Part shown: one piece after another, positions 9,080-17,577 of the stretch
How the letters are laid out: each line of letters opens with the position of its first letter
How positions within the stretch are numbered: the first letter of the stretch is position 1
DNA from: Pseudomonas peradeniyensis
Lineage (GTDB): Bacteria > Pseudomonadota > Gammaproteobacteria > Pseudomonadales > Pseudomonadaceae
DNA length: 64,000 bases
Reading direction: 5' to 3'
NCBI RefSeq assembly: GCF_014268935.2
Contig: NZ_JABWRJ020000001.1
Location: 1,736,001 to 1,800,000, forward strand
The notes under the pieces: generated by a model
The model's input: the letters and a program-made list of their open reading frames with translations, nothing else
Told to the model about the DNA's origin: nothing
Database searches by the model: none
Made by a program: the position numbers and the translations under genes

Positions 9080-10714
9080 ATGAAGACCCTGAGGTCGATG
9101 TCGATCAGCCGCCGCCTGTGGCTGATCCTGCTGGTGGCCGTGGCCATGCTGCTGGTGCTGGGCCTGCTGATGCTGCGCCAGCTCCACGGCGACCTGTACC
9201 AGGCCAAGGCCGAAAAGACCCGCCACGTGGTGCAGACCGCCGCCGGCATCCTGACGTATTACCAGGGCCTGGAGGCCGCCGGCACGCTCACCCGCGAAGC
9301 CGCGCAGCAGCAGGCCCTGCAAGTGGTGCGCGGGCTGCGCTACGACCAGAACGACTATTTCTGGATCAATGACCTGCAACCGAAGATGGTCATGCACCCG
9401 GCCAACCCCAAGCTCGATGGCCAGGACCTCTCCGCCATCCGCGACCCGGATGGCTTTGCCGTGTTCAACGAGATGGTCGTCCTGGCCCGCAGCCAGGGCG
9501 CGGGGCCGGTCGACTATCGCTGGCCCAAGCCCGGCGCCAGCGAACCGGTAGAAAAAACCTCCTACATCCAGCTGTTCAAACCCTGGGGCTGGATCATCGG
9601 CTCGGGCGTTTACGTCGACGATGTGCAGGCCGAATTCGCCCGCCAACTGCGCGACGCCTCGCTGGTCGGCCTGGGCATTGCCTTGCTGATGGCCCTGCTG
9701 GTGATGCTGATCGCCCGCAGCATCGCCCGTCCGCTGCAAGAGGCGGTACAAGCCATGGGCACCATCGCCAGTGGCGAAAGCGACCTGACCCGGCGCCTGG
9801 ATACACATGGCCGTGACGAAATCACCCTTCTGGGCGAATACTTCAACCGTTTCAACGGCAAGCTGCAGGGCGTGGTTGGCCAGTTACAGGGCGCTGCCCA
9901 TCACCTGGCCGAGTCGGCCGGCCATGTCGGCGACAACGCGGGTGCAGCCCAGGCCCGCAGTACCCAGCAATCGCTGCAGATGGACCAGGTGGCCACCGCG
10001 ATCAACGAGGTTTCCTACGCCGTGCACGACGTGGCCAAGCACGCCGAACAGGCCTCCAGCGAGATGCGCAACGCCCAGACCCAGGTCGGCCATGGCCAGC
10101 AGGCGATCCACGGCAGCCTGCAGCAGATCGACCGGCTCTCGGCAACCATCGAGCAGGCGGTGCAGGTGATCCGTGAACTGGCCAGCCACAGCACCAAGAT
10201 CGGCGGCGTACTCGAGGTGATCCGCTCGATCGCGGAACAGACCAACCTGCTGGCCCTCAACGCCGCCATCGAGGCCGCCCGCGCCGGCGAGCAGGGCCGT
10301 GGTTTCGCCGTGGTCGCCGACGAGGTGCGCCTGCTGGCCCAGCGTACCGCCCAGTCGACCGCCGAGATCCAGACCATGATCGAGCACCTGCAGGGTCAGT
10401 CCGAGGCTGCGGTACGGGCCATAGACACCAGCAGCGAAGCCTCGCGCCAGACCGTCGAGCAGGCCCGTGAGGCCGGCAGCAGTCTGGATGCCATCAGCCA
10501 GGCACTGGGTAACCTGGGCGCGCTGAATGCCTCGATCGCCAGTGCCACCCTGCAGCAGTCCCATGTGGTCGAGGAGATCAACCGCAACGTCACCGAAACC
10601 GCCGACCTGTCGCAACAGACCGCCGAGGCCGCGCGCCAGTCCAGCGACGCCGGAGTAGCCCTGGCGCGGCTGAGCGAGGAGCTGGAACAACTGCTGCGCC
10701 AGTTCAAGGTCTAG
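9080..10714 (+). CDS. Methyl-accepting chemotaxis protein with single Cache domain (McpP-like)
   Basis: A 544-residue chemoreceptor. Order: TM1 (about 11-31), periplasmic sCache_2 domain (about 35-190, with the [23 protein letters not shown] and [10 protein letters not shown] blocks), TM2 (about 200-218), HAMP, and a cytoplasmic signalling hairpin whose tip reads [20 protein letters not shown]. It lacks the C-terminal CheR-tethering pentapeptide. The sensor domain resembles McpP of P. putida, which binds C2/C3 carboxylates such as acetate, pyruvate and propionate; that ligand assignment is inference from memory of the family. It is a single-gene unit with a hairpin after the stop. Confidence 0.92.
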   Translation: MKTLRSMSISRRLWLILLVAVAMLLVLGLLMLRQLHGDLYQAKAEKTRHVVQTAAGILTYYQGLEAAGTLTREAAQQQALQVVRGLRYDQNDYFWINDLQPKMVMHPANPKLDGQDLSAIRDPDGFAVFNEMVVLARSQGAGPVDYRWPKPGASEPVEKTSYIQLFKPWGWIIGSGVYVDDVQAEFARQLRDASLVGLGIALLMALLVMLIARSIARPLQEAVQAMGTIASGESDLTRRLDTHGRDEITLLGEYFNRFNGKLQGVVGQLQGAAHHLAESAGHVGDNAGAAQARSTQQSLQMDQVATAINEVSYAVHDVAKHAEQASSEMRNAQTQVGHGQQAIHGSLQQIDRLSATIEQAVQVIRELASHSTKIGGVLEVIRSIAEQTNLLALNAAIEAARAGEQGRGFAVVADEVRLLAQRTAQSTAEIQTMIEHLQGQSEAAVRAIDTSSEASRQTVEQAREAGSSLDAISQALGNLGALNASIASATLQQSHVVEEINRNVTETADLSQQTAEAARQSSDAGVALARLSEELEQLLRQFKV

Positions 10715-10722
10715 CAACGACG

Positions 10723-10754
10723 AGCTGCGGGCGGATCCGACTCCGCCCACAGCT
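10723..10754 (+). terminator. Hairpin after the chemoreceptor gene
   Basis: AGCTG-C-GGGCGGA pairs with TCCGCCC-A-CAGCT across a 6 nt loop, 9 nt after the stop. The stem is strong but no T-tract follows, so termination efficiency is uncertain. Confidence 0.55.
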
Positions 10755-10812
10755 TGAAGCGGGCCGCTCGAAGCGGTTAGCATCCCGCTCTTTCCCCGCC
10801 CAAGGATCGCCG

Positions 10813-11379
10813 ATGTCCGGCCTCGAACTCTTCGCCGCCGCGCTCGGCGTCATCGCCGTCTGGCTCACCGTCAAGCAGAACCCCTGGTGCTGGCCGATCG
10901 GCCTGGTGATGGTGGTGCTGTACAGCTGGATCTTCTACGAAGTGAAACTGTACTCGGACATGCTCCTGCAGCTGGTCTACGCGGTGCTGCAGCTTTACGG
11001 CTGGTGGCAGTGGACCCGACCTGACCGTATCGAGGACGCCCGCCAGGTGACCCGTCTGGCCCCCGCGCCGATGCTCAAGGGCCTGGCGGTCGGCCTGATG
11101 GCCAGCTTGCTGCTGGGCGCGGGCATGGCGCACTGGACCGACGCTGCCCAACCTTGGCTGGACGCCGCCCTCACTGGTTTCAGCCTGGTAGCACAACTGT
11201 GGATGGCGCAGAAACGCCTGCAATGCTGGGCATTGTGGGTGGTGGTAGATGTGATCTTTGTCGGCCTGTTCCTGTACAAGGGTCTGTACCTGACGGCCGC
11301 GCTCTACGCCTTGTTCACCCTGATCGCCGTGCGCGGCTGGCTGGAGTGGCGCCGCGATCCGGCGCTGGCAGCGGCATGA
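10813..11379 (+). CDS. pnuC: Nicotinamide riboside transporter PnuC
   Basis: A 188-residue polytopic inner-membrane protein of the PnuC family, which imports nicotinamide riboside by facilitated diffusion with trapping by a kinase. About six or seven hydrophobic helices are visible, with the conserved tryptophan-rich patches (KQNPWCWPIGL near residue 21 and LYGWWQW near residue 61). AGGA is 8 nt before the ATG. The next gene overlaps its stop codon (ATGA) and encodes the kinase expected to trap the imported substrate, so the pair forms an NAD salvage operon. Confidence 0.93.
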   Translation: MSGLELFAAALGVIAVWLTVKQNPWCWPIGLVMVVLYSWIFYEVKLYSDMLLQLVYAVLQLYGWWQWTRPDRIEDARQVTRLAPAPMLKGLAVGLMASLLLGAGMAHWTDAAQPWLDAALTGFSLVAQLWMAQKRLQCWALWVVVDVIFVGLFLYKGLYLTAALYALFTLIAVRGWLEWRRDPALAAA

Positions 11380-11927
11380 AGGTCCTGGTGCTTTGCGGAC
11401 CGGAGTCCAGCGGCAAGAGCTGGCTCAGCGGCGAAATTCAGGCGCATTTCGGTGGTGTGCTGATCGGTGAATATGTCCGCCACTTCATGGACTGTGAGCA
11501 ACGTGACACCTGCTACGCCGACATCCCCGCCATCGCCCGTGGCCAACTGGCCTGGGAAGATCATGGCCGCACGCAGGCGCCGGAGCTGCTGATCCTCGAC
11601 ACCCACCTGCTCAGCAACATCCTCTGGAGCCGGACCCTGTTCGGTGACTGCCCTGCCTGGATCGAGGAGGCGCTGAAGACGCGCCATTACGACCTGCACT
11701 TGCTGCTGCGCCCAGAGGGCGTCGAATGGGTCGGTGACGGGCAACGCTGCCAGCCCCGGCTGGAGGAACGCCAGGCGTTCTTCGACGACAGCCTGGCCTG
11801 GTTGCAGCGCCATCGACAGAACCTGCAGATCATCGACGGTGACTGGCCGCAACGCAGCGCCAAGGTACTGGACGCGGTGCAACACTTGCTTGACGGAAAA
11901 GCCCCGGTTTTCCCCACTGAATGTTAA
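11376..11927 (+). CDS. NadR-like P-loop ATPase, ribosylnicotinamide kinase type
   Basis: A 183-residue single-domain P-loop protein with Walker A GPESSGKS at residues 8-15 and a conserved GEYVRHF block soon after. It corresponds to the C-terminal kinase half of NadR, without the N-terminal regulator and adenylyltransferase parts. Predicted reaction: phosphorylation of nicotinamide riboside to NMN. Its start overlaps the pnuC stop by four bases, implying translational coupling of import and trapping. The gene lacks an obvious intrinsic terminator before the fap promoter region. Confidence 0.85.
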   Translation: MKVLVLCGPESSGKSWLSGEIQAHFGGVLIGEYVRHFMDCEQRDTCYADIPAIARGQLAWEDHGRTQAPELLILDTHLLSNILWSRTLFGDCPAWIEEALKTRHYDLHLLLRPEGVEWVGDGQRCQPRLEERQAFFDDSLAWLQRHRQNLQIIDGDWPQRSAKVLDAVQHLLDGKAPVFPTEC

Positions 11928-11994
11928 GCCGCCGATACACACCGAATGGCCATAGCCCCCGGATTTGCGCGTAATGCCGCAGTTTCGGGGGCAG

Positions 11995-12012
11995 TGTCAC
12001 AGCGGTGATACA
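11995..12012. promoter_or_regulatory. Upstream activator-like palindrome, distal copy
   Basis: TGTCACAGCGGTGATACA matches the proximal copy at 12076-12093 in 14 of 18 positions and is a partial dyad (TGT..CA....TG..ACA). Both copies are preceded by CGGGGG. A weaker GATACAC half-site occurs at 11934. It would sit about 180 bp upstream of the proposed fapA transcription start, as expected for an enhancer site of a sigma-54 activator. Confidence 0.5.
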
Positions 12013-12075
12013 CCTGCGCCGACCTCCCCTCGAAGCCCGGTATTGCAGGGTTTGACCCTCAACTCACCGGGGGTC

Positions 12076-12093
12076 TGTCTCAGCACTGATACA
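12076..12093. promoter_or_regulatory. Upstream activator-like palindrome, proximal copy
   Basis: TGTCTCAGCACTGATACA is a near-perfect dyad: TGT-TCAG pairs with CTGA-ACA around a two-base centre, with one mismatched pair on each side. Its centre lies 81 bp from that of the distal copy and about 98 bp upstream of the proposed transcription start. The regulator is unknown; the VpsR-like activator at 19780-21105 is the nearest candidate. Confidence 0.55.
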
Positions 12094-12157
12094 ACAATTC
12101 TCTGACGCAACAGTGCTTCCCACCCAAGATCCTGATTCTCAAGCAATAACAAAAACC

Positions 12158-12173
12158 GGCACAGCTTCTGCTC
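12158..12173 (+). promoter_or_regulatory. Possible sigma-54 promoter for the fap operon
   Basis: CGGCAC-AGCTT-CTGCT places GG and GC 12 bases apart, as in the -24/-12 consensus TGGCAC-N5-TTGCT, with two mismatches. Transcription would start near 12183, about 43 bp before the fapA start. Two palindromes lie at enhancer distance upstream. Confidence 0.4.
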
Positions 12174-12225
12174 TCCTTCTGGCAACGCGGCCCCAGGCCC
12201 AAACGCCGAAGAAGGAATTGCCATC

Positions 12226-12666
12226 GTGGGGAAACCAGAAAAAGGCAAGATCTGTCACCTCCTGCTGCTCGGTTGCGCTTTGGGATCCAGTTTCAGCCTG
12301 CCCGTCCAGGCCGAGAACGGGGTTGTCGTCATCACTCGCGATGTGCAACCGCGCATAGCCACGCGAGCGCCGCTGGCTCCCGACCCCAATCCTGTCACCG
12401 TCAACACCAACCCCTCCGCGCATATCCTCAAACAGACTACCGAGTTGAGCGATGGCGACTTTGCAGGCATCAGCAGCGGTTCGGGCATCAATACGCTGAT
12501 CACCCAGCAGACCAACAGTATCAGTACCAGCATCAACACCCAGACGCAGTTGCCCAACATTGCCGGAGGGCGCGCCTCAGGCTCTGGCAGCGGCATCGCC
12601 AACATGGTCAATTCGAACGTCCAGCAAGGCTTGGGCGCCCTGAAAATTCTCAACGGGGGCCAGTGA
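12226..12666 (+). CDS. fapA: FapA, functional-amyloid periplasmic accessory protein
   Basis: First gene of a complete fap operon. A 146-residue protein with a signal peptide (cleavage near residue 29) and a Gly/Ser/Asn-rich C-terminal half containing QQTNSISTSINTQTQLP. FapA acts in the periplasm as a chaperone-like factor that controls which fibre subunits are assembled. Translation starts at GTG 12226, with AAGGAA 8 nt upstream; there is no ATG nearby in frame. A single base separates its stop from fapB. The GTG may limit expression relative to the structural subunits. Confidence 0.88.
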   Translation: MGKPEKGKICHLLLLGCALGSSFSLPVQAENGVVVITRDVQPRIATRAPLAPDPNPVTVNTNPSAHILKQTTELSDGDFAGISSGSGINTLITQQTNSISTSINTQTQLPNIAGGRASGSGSGIANMVNSNVQQGLGALKILNGGQ

Positions 12667-12667
12667 C

Positions 12668-13240
12668 ATGAGGCATTCGCTGTTGATCCTGGCCACGCTG
12701 TGCAGTGCTTCGGCCTTCGCCCAATCCCCCGTGATCAATAACGCCACCATCGACAGCTCGGGCGCGCAATACCAAGGCAACCTTGGGGTCAACCAGGCAG
12801 CCGGCGACCAGCAGCAACAAGTCAACGCCCGGGCCATCGCCATCGGCCACGATGCCGACGCCAGCACGCAGATCCGCCAGCGCCTGCGCACCCATGTCGA
12901 CCCCGCGCTGGATGCGCAATCCAGCATCCAGGGCACTGCCTTCAGCCACGGCAGCGGCGTTCTGGGCGTCAACCAGAGCGCCGGCGCCAGCAACCAGCAA
13001 GCCAACGCACTGCGCATCAGCGTCAGTGCCCAACCGCAAAGCATCGACGACAGCGTCCTTTTGCAACAGAACGTGGCGCTGGTCAACAGCTCGGATCCAA
13101 CTGCCCAGACACCCGGCCATCGCCAGGTCAGCATCAGCGACCAGGCATTCACCGGTAGCCGTGGCGTAGTGCAGTTGAATCAGAGTGCAGGGGTGGGTAA
13201 CCGAACGGCCAACACCCTGAGCATCCGGGTCGCGGATTGA
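12668..13240 (+). CDS. fapB: FapB, minor amyloid subunit / nucleator
   Basis: A 190-residue secreted protein: signal peptide 1-18, then three imperfect repeats of the Fap type, each centred on a GxLGVNQxAGxxNQQxN-like core (GNLGVNQAAGDQQQQVNA near 37, GVLGVNQSAGASNQQANA near 98 and GVVQLNQSAGVGNRTANT near 165). These Gln/Asn-rich repeats form the cross-beta core. By family knowledge FapB is the minor fibre component that nucleates FapC. The mature protein has no cysteine. It follows fapA by one base. Confidence 0.9.
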   Translation: MRHSLLILATLCSASAFAQSPVINNATIDSSGAQYQGNLGVNQAAGDQQQQVNARAIAIGHDADASTQIRQRLRTHVDPALDAQSSIQGTAFSHGSGVLGVNQSAGASNQQANALRISVSAQPQSIDDSVLLQQNVALVNSSDPTAQTPGHRQVSISDQAFTGSRGVVQLNQSAGVGNRTANTLSIRVAD

Positions 13241-13292
13241 CCCAAACAGGCAACAACAACACTTAACCTAAAATAAAGTACGGAGAACCACC

Positions 13293-14606
13293 ATGAAACC
13301 CTCGATGGCACTCAAGCCTCTGGTTTTCGCAATTGCTGCGATCATGGCTGTGGCTGTACAAGCTGGGCAGAATGATCCGCGTGGCCATGGACACAACAAT
13401 GGCCACGGCCACAACAACGGTCATCACACCCCTCCTCCTACCAAGATCCCGGTGTATGCAACCGCCAATGCCTGGGACAAGCAAAGTAGCACCAACAACC
13501 GCATCAACAATGAAGGCACCATCAACGAAGCCGAAATGAGCAGCTCGGCCTCGGGCACCAGCGGCAACGTCGGTGTCAACGTGGCCGCCGGCGCCGGCAA
13601 CCAGCAGGACAACGCCGCCGCCATCGCCAACGCCGGTGCCGACTCGAGCCTGGACAACAGCTTCGTGTTCGGCTCCGCCTCGGCCACCGCCGATGTGCGT
13701 CAGTACAGCAACAACAACAAGGTCAACAACTACGGCACCACCAACTCCGGCATCATGAGCGGCTCGGGCAACAACGGCAGCGGCAACATGGGCATCAACA
13801 TTGCCGGCGGCGACCTGAACCAGCAGAAAAACACCATGGCCATTGCCAACTCCAATGCGCCACTGGGTAACGCCACCGCCACCGCCTCCGCCGACCAGAA
13901 CGGCCCAGGCCTGGTCGTGAACAACAACGCCGACCGCACCTATCGGGTCGATACGCTGACCTTCACCACCACGAAAAGTGGCAGCGCCTCCCACACCAAG
14001 GACTCCAGCTACAGCAAGGAAGGCAGCTCCTCGTCGAGCTGGGAGGCCGCCGGTGCCAACAGCTGGAGCGCCAGTGGCTCGAAGAGCTCGGACGCCAGCG
14101 GTTCGCGTAGCCATGAGTCGAGCTCCTCGGCCAGTGGTTCTCTGAACGCTTCGCTGGATGCCTCGGCAAGCGGCAGCGTCACCCACACCCAGGACTATGG
14201 CCGCCACGAGCGCAGCCGCACCGACTCGTTCGATGCGTCTCTGAACGCTTCGATCGACGCGTCGTATGACAAGTCGCACGAGAAGTCTTCCAGCTCCTCG
14301 TTCGAGAAGGCTTACGACTCTTCGTTCGAGAAGGCCTACGACTCTTCGTACGAAAAATCGGGTAGCAAAGCCTCCGAGTACGCCAAATCCGGCTCGAAGA
14401 GCTTCAGCGAATCCAGCTCGTACGACCTGAGCAACACCGTGTCGTTCCAGGTGCTGACGCCTACCGGCTGGGCCAACCCTGTGACCAACACCGCCACCCT
14501 GAGTGGCTCGGTGAATGGCGGCAGCGGCAACCTCGGCGTCAACGTGGCAGCCGGTGTGGGCAACCAGCAGAGCAACTCGCTGGCCATCTCCAACACCTCG
14601 TTCTGA
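13293..14606 (+). CDS. fapC: FapC, major functional-amyloid fibrillin with long Ser-rich linker
   Basis: A 437-residue major fibre subunit. Order: signal peptide (1-24), His/Gly/Asn-rich tract (31-45), repeat R1 (about 66-113), short linker, R2 (about 138-186), long linker L2 (about 187-395), R3 (about 397-434). The repeats share the GN(V/M/L)G(V/I)N(V/I)A(A/G)G..NQQ.N core. L2 is dominated by Ser, Ala, Lys, Glu and Asp and contains tandem copies of SSFEKAYD and SLNASLDAS-like units. The mature protein has no cysteine, so a C-terminal CXXC motif reported for some FapC proteins is absent. CGGAG lies 8 nt before the ATG. Confidence 0.93.
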   Translation: MKPSMALKPLVFAIAAIMAVAVQAGQNDPRGHGHNNGHGHNNGHHTPPPTKIPVYATANAWDKQSSTNNRINNEGTINEAEMSSSASGTSGNVGVNVAAGAGNQQDNAAAIANAGADSSLDNSFVFGSASATADVRQYSNNNKVNNYGTTNSGIMSGSGNNGSGNMGINIAGGDLNQQKNTMAIANSNAPLGNATATASADQNGPGLVVNNNADRTYRVDTLTFTTTKSGSASHTKDSSYSKEGSSSSSWEAAGANSWSASGSKSSDASGSRSHESSSSASGSLNASLDASASGSVTHTQDYGRHERSRTDSFDASLNASIDASYDKSHEKSSSSSFEKAYDSSFEKAYDSSYEKSGSKASEYAKSGSKSFSESSSYDLSNTVSFQVLTPTGWANPVTNTATLSGSVNGGSGNLGVNVAAGVGNQQSNSLAISNTSF

Positions 14607-14620
14607 CAGCTGTGACCTTG

Positions 14621-14643
14621 AGGCCCCCTTCGGGGGGCCTTTT
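14621..14643 (+). terminator. Intra-operon terminator/attenuator after fapC
   Basis: AGGCCCCC and GGGGGCCT form an 8 bp stem closed by a stable UUCG loop and followed by TTTT. It lies 14 bp after the fapC stop and 27 bp before the fapD start. In this position it should protect the fapABC message and reduce read-through into fapDEF. Confidence 0.8.
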
Positions 14644-14669
14644 CCTCAACAGGATCGGGGGGCACGACC

Positions 14670-15350
14670 ATGCGTATGATCGCCTTGGCGTTTTTGCTGT
14701 GCATGGCCAGTTACAGCGAAGCGGCGCAGATGCCGCTTTCGGTTTTGCCGGGGGGCGCGGTGATCTACAAGCCCATCCAGAGCATCCGCGAGCGCAAGTT
14801 CGCCGACCTGGTGCAACAGAAGACCGATTTCAGTTGCGGCGCCGCGGCGCTGGCAACCATCCTGCGCCAGGCCTACTGGCTGGACGTGGACGAACACACG
14901 ATCATCGAGGGCATGCTGGCCCACGCCGACCAGGACCTGGTCAAGGTCCAGGGCTTCTCGATGCTCGACATGAAACGCTACGTGGAAAGCCTCGGCATGC
15001 GTGCCCGCGGCTACCGGGTCGCCGCCGACACCCTGAGCAGCGTGCGTATCCCTGTAGTCGTGCTGATGGACATCCGCGGGTACAAGCACTTCGTGGTCAT
15101 GCAACGGGTCGACAAGGGCTGGGTCTACATCGGTGACCCGGTACTCGGCCACAAACGCTACAAGGTCGAAGATTTCCTCAAGGGCTGGAACGGCATCATC
15201 TTCGCCGTGATCGGCCAAGGCTACGACAAGGGCAACGCCTTGCTCGACCCGCCCCTGCCGCTGAGCGCCAAGGGCCGCATCAACACCTTCACCCCGGTCA
15301 AGGACGCCGAACTGATGGACTTCGGCTTCATCCGCAGCGACTTCTTCTAA
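14670..15350 (+). CDS. fapD: FapD, C39-family cysteine protease of the fap system
   Basis: A 226-residue protein with a signal peptide (about 1-19) and a C39 peptidase fold. The catalytic residues are readable: Cys56 in TDFSCGAAALATIL, His140 in GYKHFVVM and Asp156 in YIGDPVLG. FapD is required for fibre export and is thought to act in the periplasm on Fap components. A G-rich ribosome-binding site (GGGGGGC) lies about 7 nt upstream. Its position after a hairpin suggests lower expression than fapC. Confidence 0.92.
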   Translation: MRMIALAFLLCMASYSEAAQMPLSVLPGGAVIYKPIQSIRERKFADLVQQKTDFSCGAAALATILRQAYWLDVDEHTIIEGMLAHADQDLVKVQGFSMLDMKRYVESLGMRARGYRVAADTLSSVRIPVVVLMDIRGYKHFVVMQRVDKGWVYIGDPVLGHKRYKVEDFLKGWNGIIFAVIGQGYDKGNALLDPPLPLSAKGRINTFTPVKDAELMDFGFIRSDFF

Positions 15351-15383
15351 CGATAATCGAGCGCAACGCGTCGGGAGCATCCC

Positions 15384-16121
15384 ATGAAGACTCCAGCCTG
15401 GCTCACCCTGATCTGCCTGGCCACCGCCCTGCCCATCCAGGCAGAGACGTTCAAACCCATTGAACTGAAGGATCAGGAGTTGGCGAACCTGCGCGGTCGC
15501 TACGTCATGCCGGGGCGGATCATCAGTTTCGGCATCGTCATGAGCAGTACCTGGCAAAACGCCAATGGTGATGTGATCGGCGCCAAGACGTCGATGCAAG
15601 TCCAGCAGTCGACCATAAAGCCCCAGTTCTACGTGTCGATGATCGATGAAAAAGGCACCGGGTCGTCGAGCCAGCAAGGTCACGGCAGCGTGACCGGTGG
15701 CGCGGGCCTGAACGCGACCGAGGGCGTCACCCAGGTCGTGCGCGCCGCAGGCGACAACAACAGCGCCTACAACAACGTCGATATCAACGTCACCAAGGCA
15801 AGCCAGGCCCCCGATACACCACAGCAGGGCCAACTGCTGAGCGCCGGATCGACCCTCGTCGGCAGCAACGCCGCAGGATCGTTGAGCGTTTCTTCGAGCG
15901 GCACTGGCGTGCAACTCAATGTGGTGGCCAACAACAACCAGGGCAGTGCGCTGCAACGCATCGCCCAGGGTGGCTTGATGCAGAACGCGACGCTGCTCGG
16001 CAACGGCAACCAGGTCAGCAACCTGACTTCCCTCAACGTCGTGCTGCGCGACAACGCGCCTGCTGCGGCCCTGAACGGCAATCTTGACCAGCTCAAAGGT
16101 CTTCGCGCTCTCGGATACTGA
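15384..16121 (+). CDS. fapE: FapE, fap operon accessory/fibre-associated protein
   Basis: A 245-residue secreted protein: signal peptide (about 1-20), an N-terminal region with ELANLRGRYVMPGRIISFG, then Asn/Gln/Ser-rich sequence with FapB/C-like patches (GAGLNAT, AAGDNNSAYNNVDI, NGNQVSNLTSLNV). The ELxxLRGR-type segment recurs in proteins with similar fibre-like C-terminal regions. FapE is exported and found in the extracellular fibre fraction; its exact role is unsettled. It lies between fapD and fapF in the standard order, and has no cysteine in the mature part. Confidence 0.88.
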   Translation: MKTPAWLTLICLATALPIQAETFKPIELKDQELANLRGRYVMPGRIISFGIVMSSTWQNANGDVIGAKTSMQVQQSTIKPQFYVSMIDEKGTGSSSQQGHGSVTGGAGLNATEGVTQVVRAAGDNNSAYNNVDINVTKASQAPDTPQQGQLLSAGSTLVGSNAAGSLSVSSSGTGVQLNVVANNNQGSALQRIAQGGLMQNATLLGNGNQVSNLTSLNVVLRDNAPAAALNGNLDQLKGLRALGY

Positions 16122-16167
16122 TCTACGCTGACTCTCATCGTATGTAGTCTGAAGGGACGGCTAACCC

Positions 16168-17448
16168 ATGCAACGATCGTTGACACTCAGAGCTGTTGTC
16201 TGTTTGAGTACCTTGGCACCCGTGACTTTGCTCCACGCCGCTGCGGATCCACAAGTCGAGGCACTGAAACAGGAGCTGCGGGAGTTGAAACAACGCTACG
16301 AAGCCCAGCAGAACGCTCTGATGGTGCTCGAGCAGCGCGTGCGGCAAGTCGAGGAAGCCCCTGCGGCACCGCCGCCCAGGCGCCTGACCAAATCCCCCTC
16401 GGAACCGGCCAAAGGCGCCCAGACCGTCGCTTCAGGGACTCCGGGCAACGCCGGCAGTTCGTATGGACAATCGCTCAAGGACGACTCCGAGCCAGCGCAG
16501 AGCGTCTCCAACCTCTATGACGAGGCCAGCGGCTTCTTCGGCGGCGGCAAGTTCAGTATCGAAACCGGCCTGACTTACACGCACTACGACACCCGTGCTC
16601 TCACACTCAACGGCTTCCTGGCCCTGGACTCGATCTTTCTCGGCAACATCAACCTCGACCGCATCAAGGCCGACAACTGGACCCTGGACCTGACCGCTCG
16701 TTATAACCTCGACCAGCGCTGGCAGTTCGATATAAACGTACCCATTGTTTATCGCGAATCGACCTATTCGTCCGGTGGCGTAAGCGGTGTCGGCTCAACC
16801 GCCTCCGACGCTTCGGTAACCCGCGACCCGACCATCGGCGATATCAACGTGGGGATCGCCTACAAGTTCCTCGACGAGTCGGAGAACTGGCCTGATGCTG
16901 TCGCTACGCTGCGAGTCAAGGCCCCAACCGGCAAGGACCCCTATGGCATCAAATTGATCAGGGATACGGCCAACGACAACCTGGCCGTACCTGAAAGTCT
17001 GCCGACCGGTAACGGTGTGTGGTCAATCACTCCCGGGATCTCGCTGGTCAAGACGTTCGACCCCGCCGTTCTGTTTGCAAGCCTGTCCTATACCTACAAC
17101 ATGCAGGACTCATTCAGTGACATCAGTCCGGAGGTCAACAGCAAAACCCCGGGTGACGTCAAGCTGGGTGATTCGTGGCAGATAGGCGGTGGTATCGCCT
17201 TTGCGCTGAATGAGAGGATGAGTATGTCGTTCTCGGTCAGCGACCAGTTCGCCAGCAAAAGCAAGATCAAGCGCGACGGCGGCGACTGGCAGTCGATCAC
17301 CAACAGCGACTACAACGCCGCCAACTTCAACGTCGGCCTGACCTTCGCCGCCACCGACAACCTGACCATCGTCCCCAACCTGTCCATCGGACTGACCGAG
17401 GACGCGCCGGACTTCTCGTTCAGCCTGAAATTCCCCTACTACTTCTGA
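16168..17448 (+). CDS. fapF: FapF, outer-membrane amyloid secretion channel
   Basis: A 426-residue outer-membrane protein. A signal peptide (about 1-24) is followed by a coiled-coil segment (about 27-63, [19 protein letters not shown]...), a Pro/Ser-rich linker, a short plug-like helix ([15 protein letters not shown] near 112-126) and a beta-barrel ending in Phe ([10 protein letters not shown]). FapF is a trimeric 12-strand barrel whose N-terminal coiled coils gate export of FapB, FapC and FapE. It is the last gene of the operon and has a hairpin after it. Confidence 0.93.
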   Translation: MQRSLTLRAVVCLSTLAPVTLLHAAADPQVEALKQELRELKQRYEAQQNALMVLEQRVRQVEEAPAAPPPRRLTKSPSEPAKGAQTVASGTPGNAGSSYGQSLKDDSEPAQSVSNLYDEASGFFGGGKFSIETGLTYTHYDTRALTLNGFLALDSIFLGNINLDRIKADNWTLDLTARYNLDQRWQFDINVPIVYRESTYSSGGVSGVGSTASDASVTRDPTIGDINVGIAYKFLDESENWPDAVATLRVKAPTGKDPYGIKLIRDTANDNLAVPESLPTGNGVWSITPGISLVKTFDPAVLFASLSYTYNMQDSFSDISPEVNSKTPGDVKLGDSWQIGGGIAFALNERMSMSFSVSDQFASKSKIKRDGGDWQSITNSDYNAANFNVGLTFAATDNLTIVPNLSIGLTEDAPDFSFSLKFPYYF

Positions 17449-17456
17449 CTCGCCAA

Positions 17457-17478
17457 CCGGGCCCGATCCAGGGCCCGG
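17457..17478 (+). terminator. Terminator-like hairpin after fapF
   Basis: CCGGGCCC and GGGCCCGG form an 8 bp GC stem with a GATCCA loop, 8 bp after the stop. The downstream sequence (GATTTGGTTACC) has only a weak T-run. Confidence 0.6.
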
Positions 17479-17577
17479 GATTTGGTTACCGGTTTTGTAG
17501 CAACCGACTTTCCCGCCATCGGCCTGTTATCATCGCGCACAGTTTTGTGACGATTTAATGGCATTAAGGAAAGTTTC

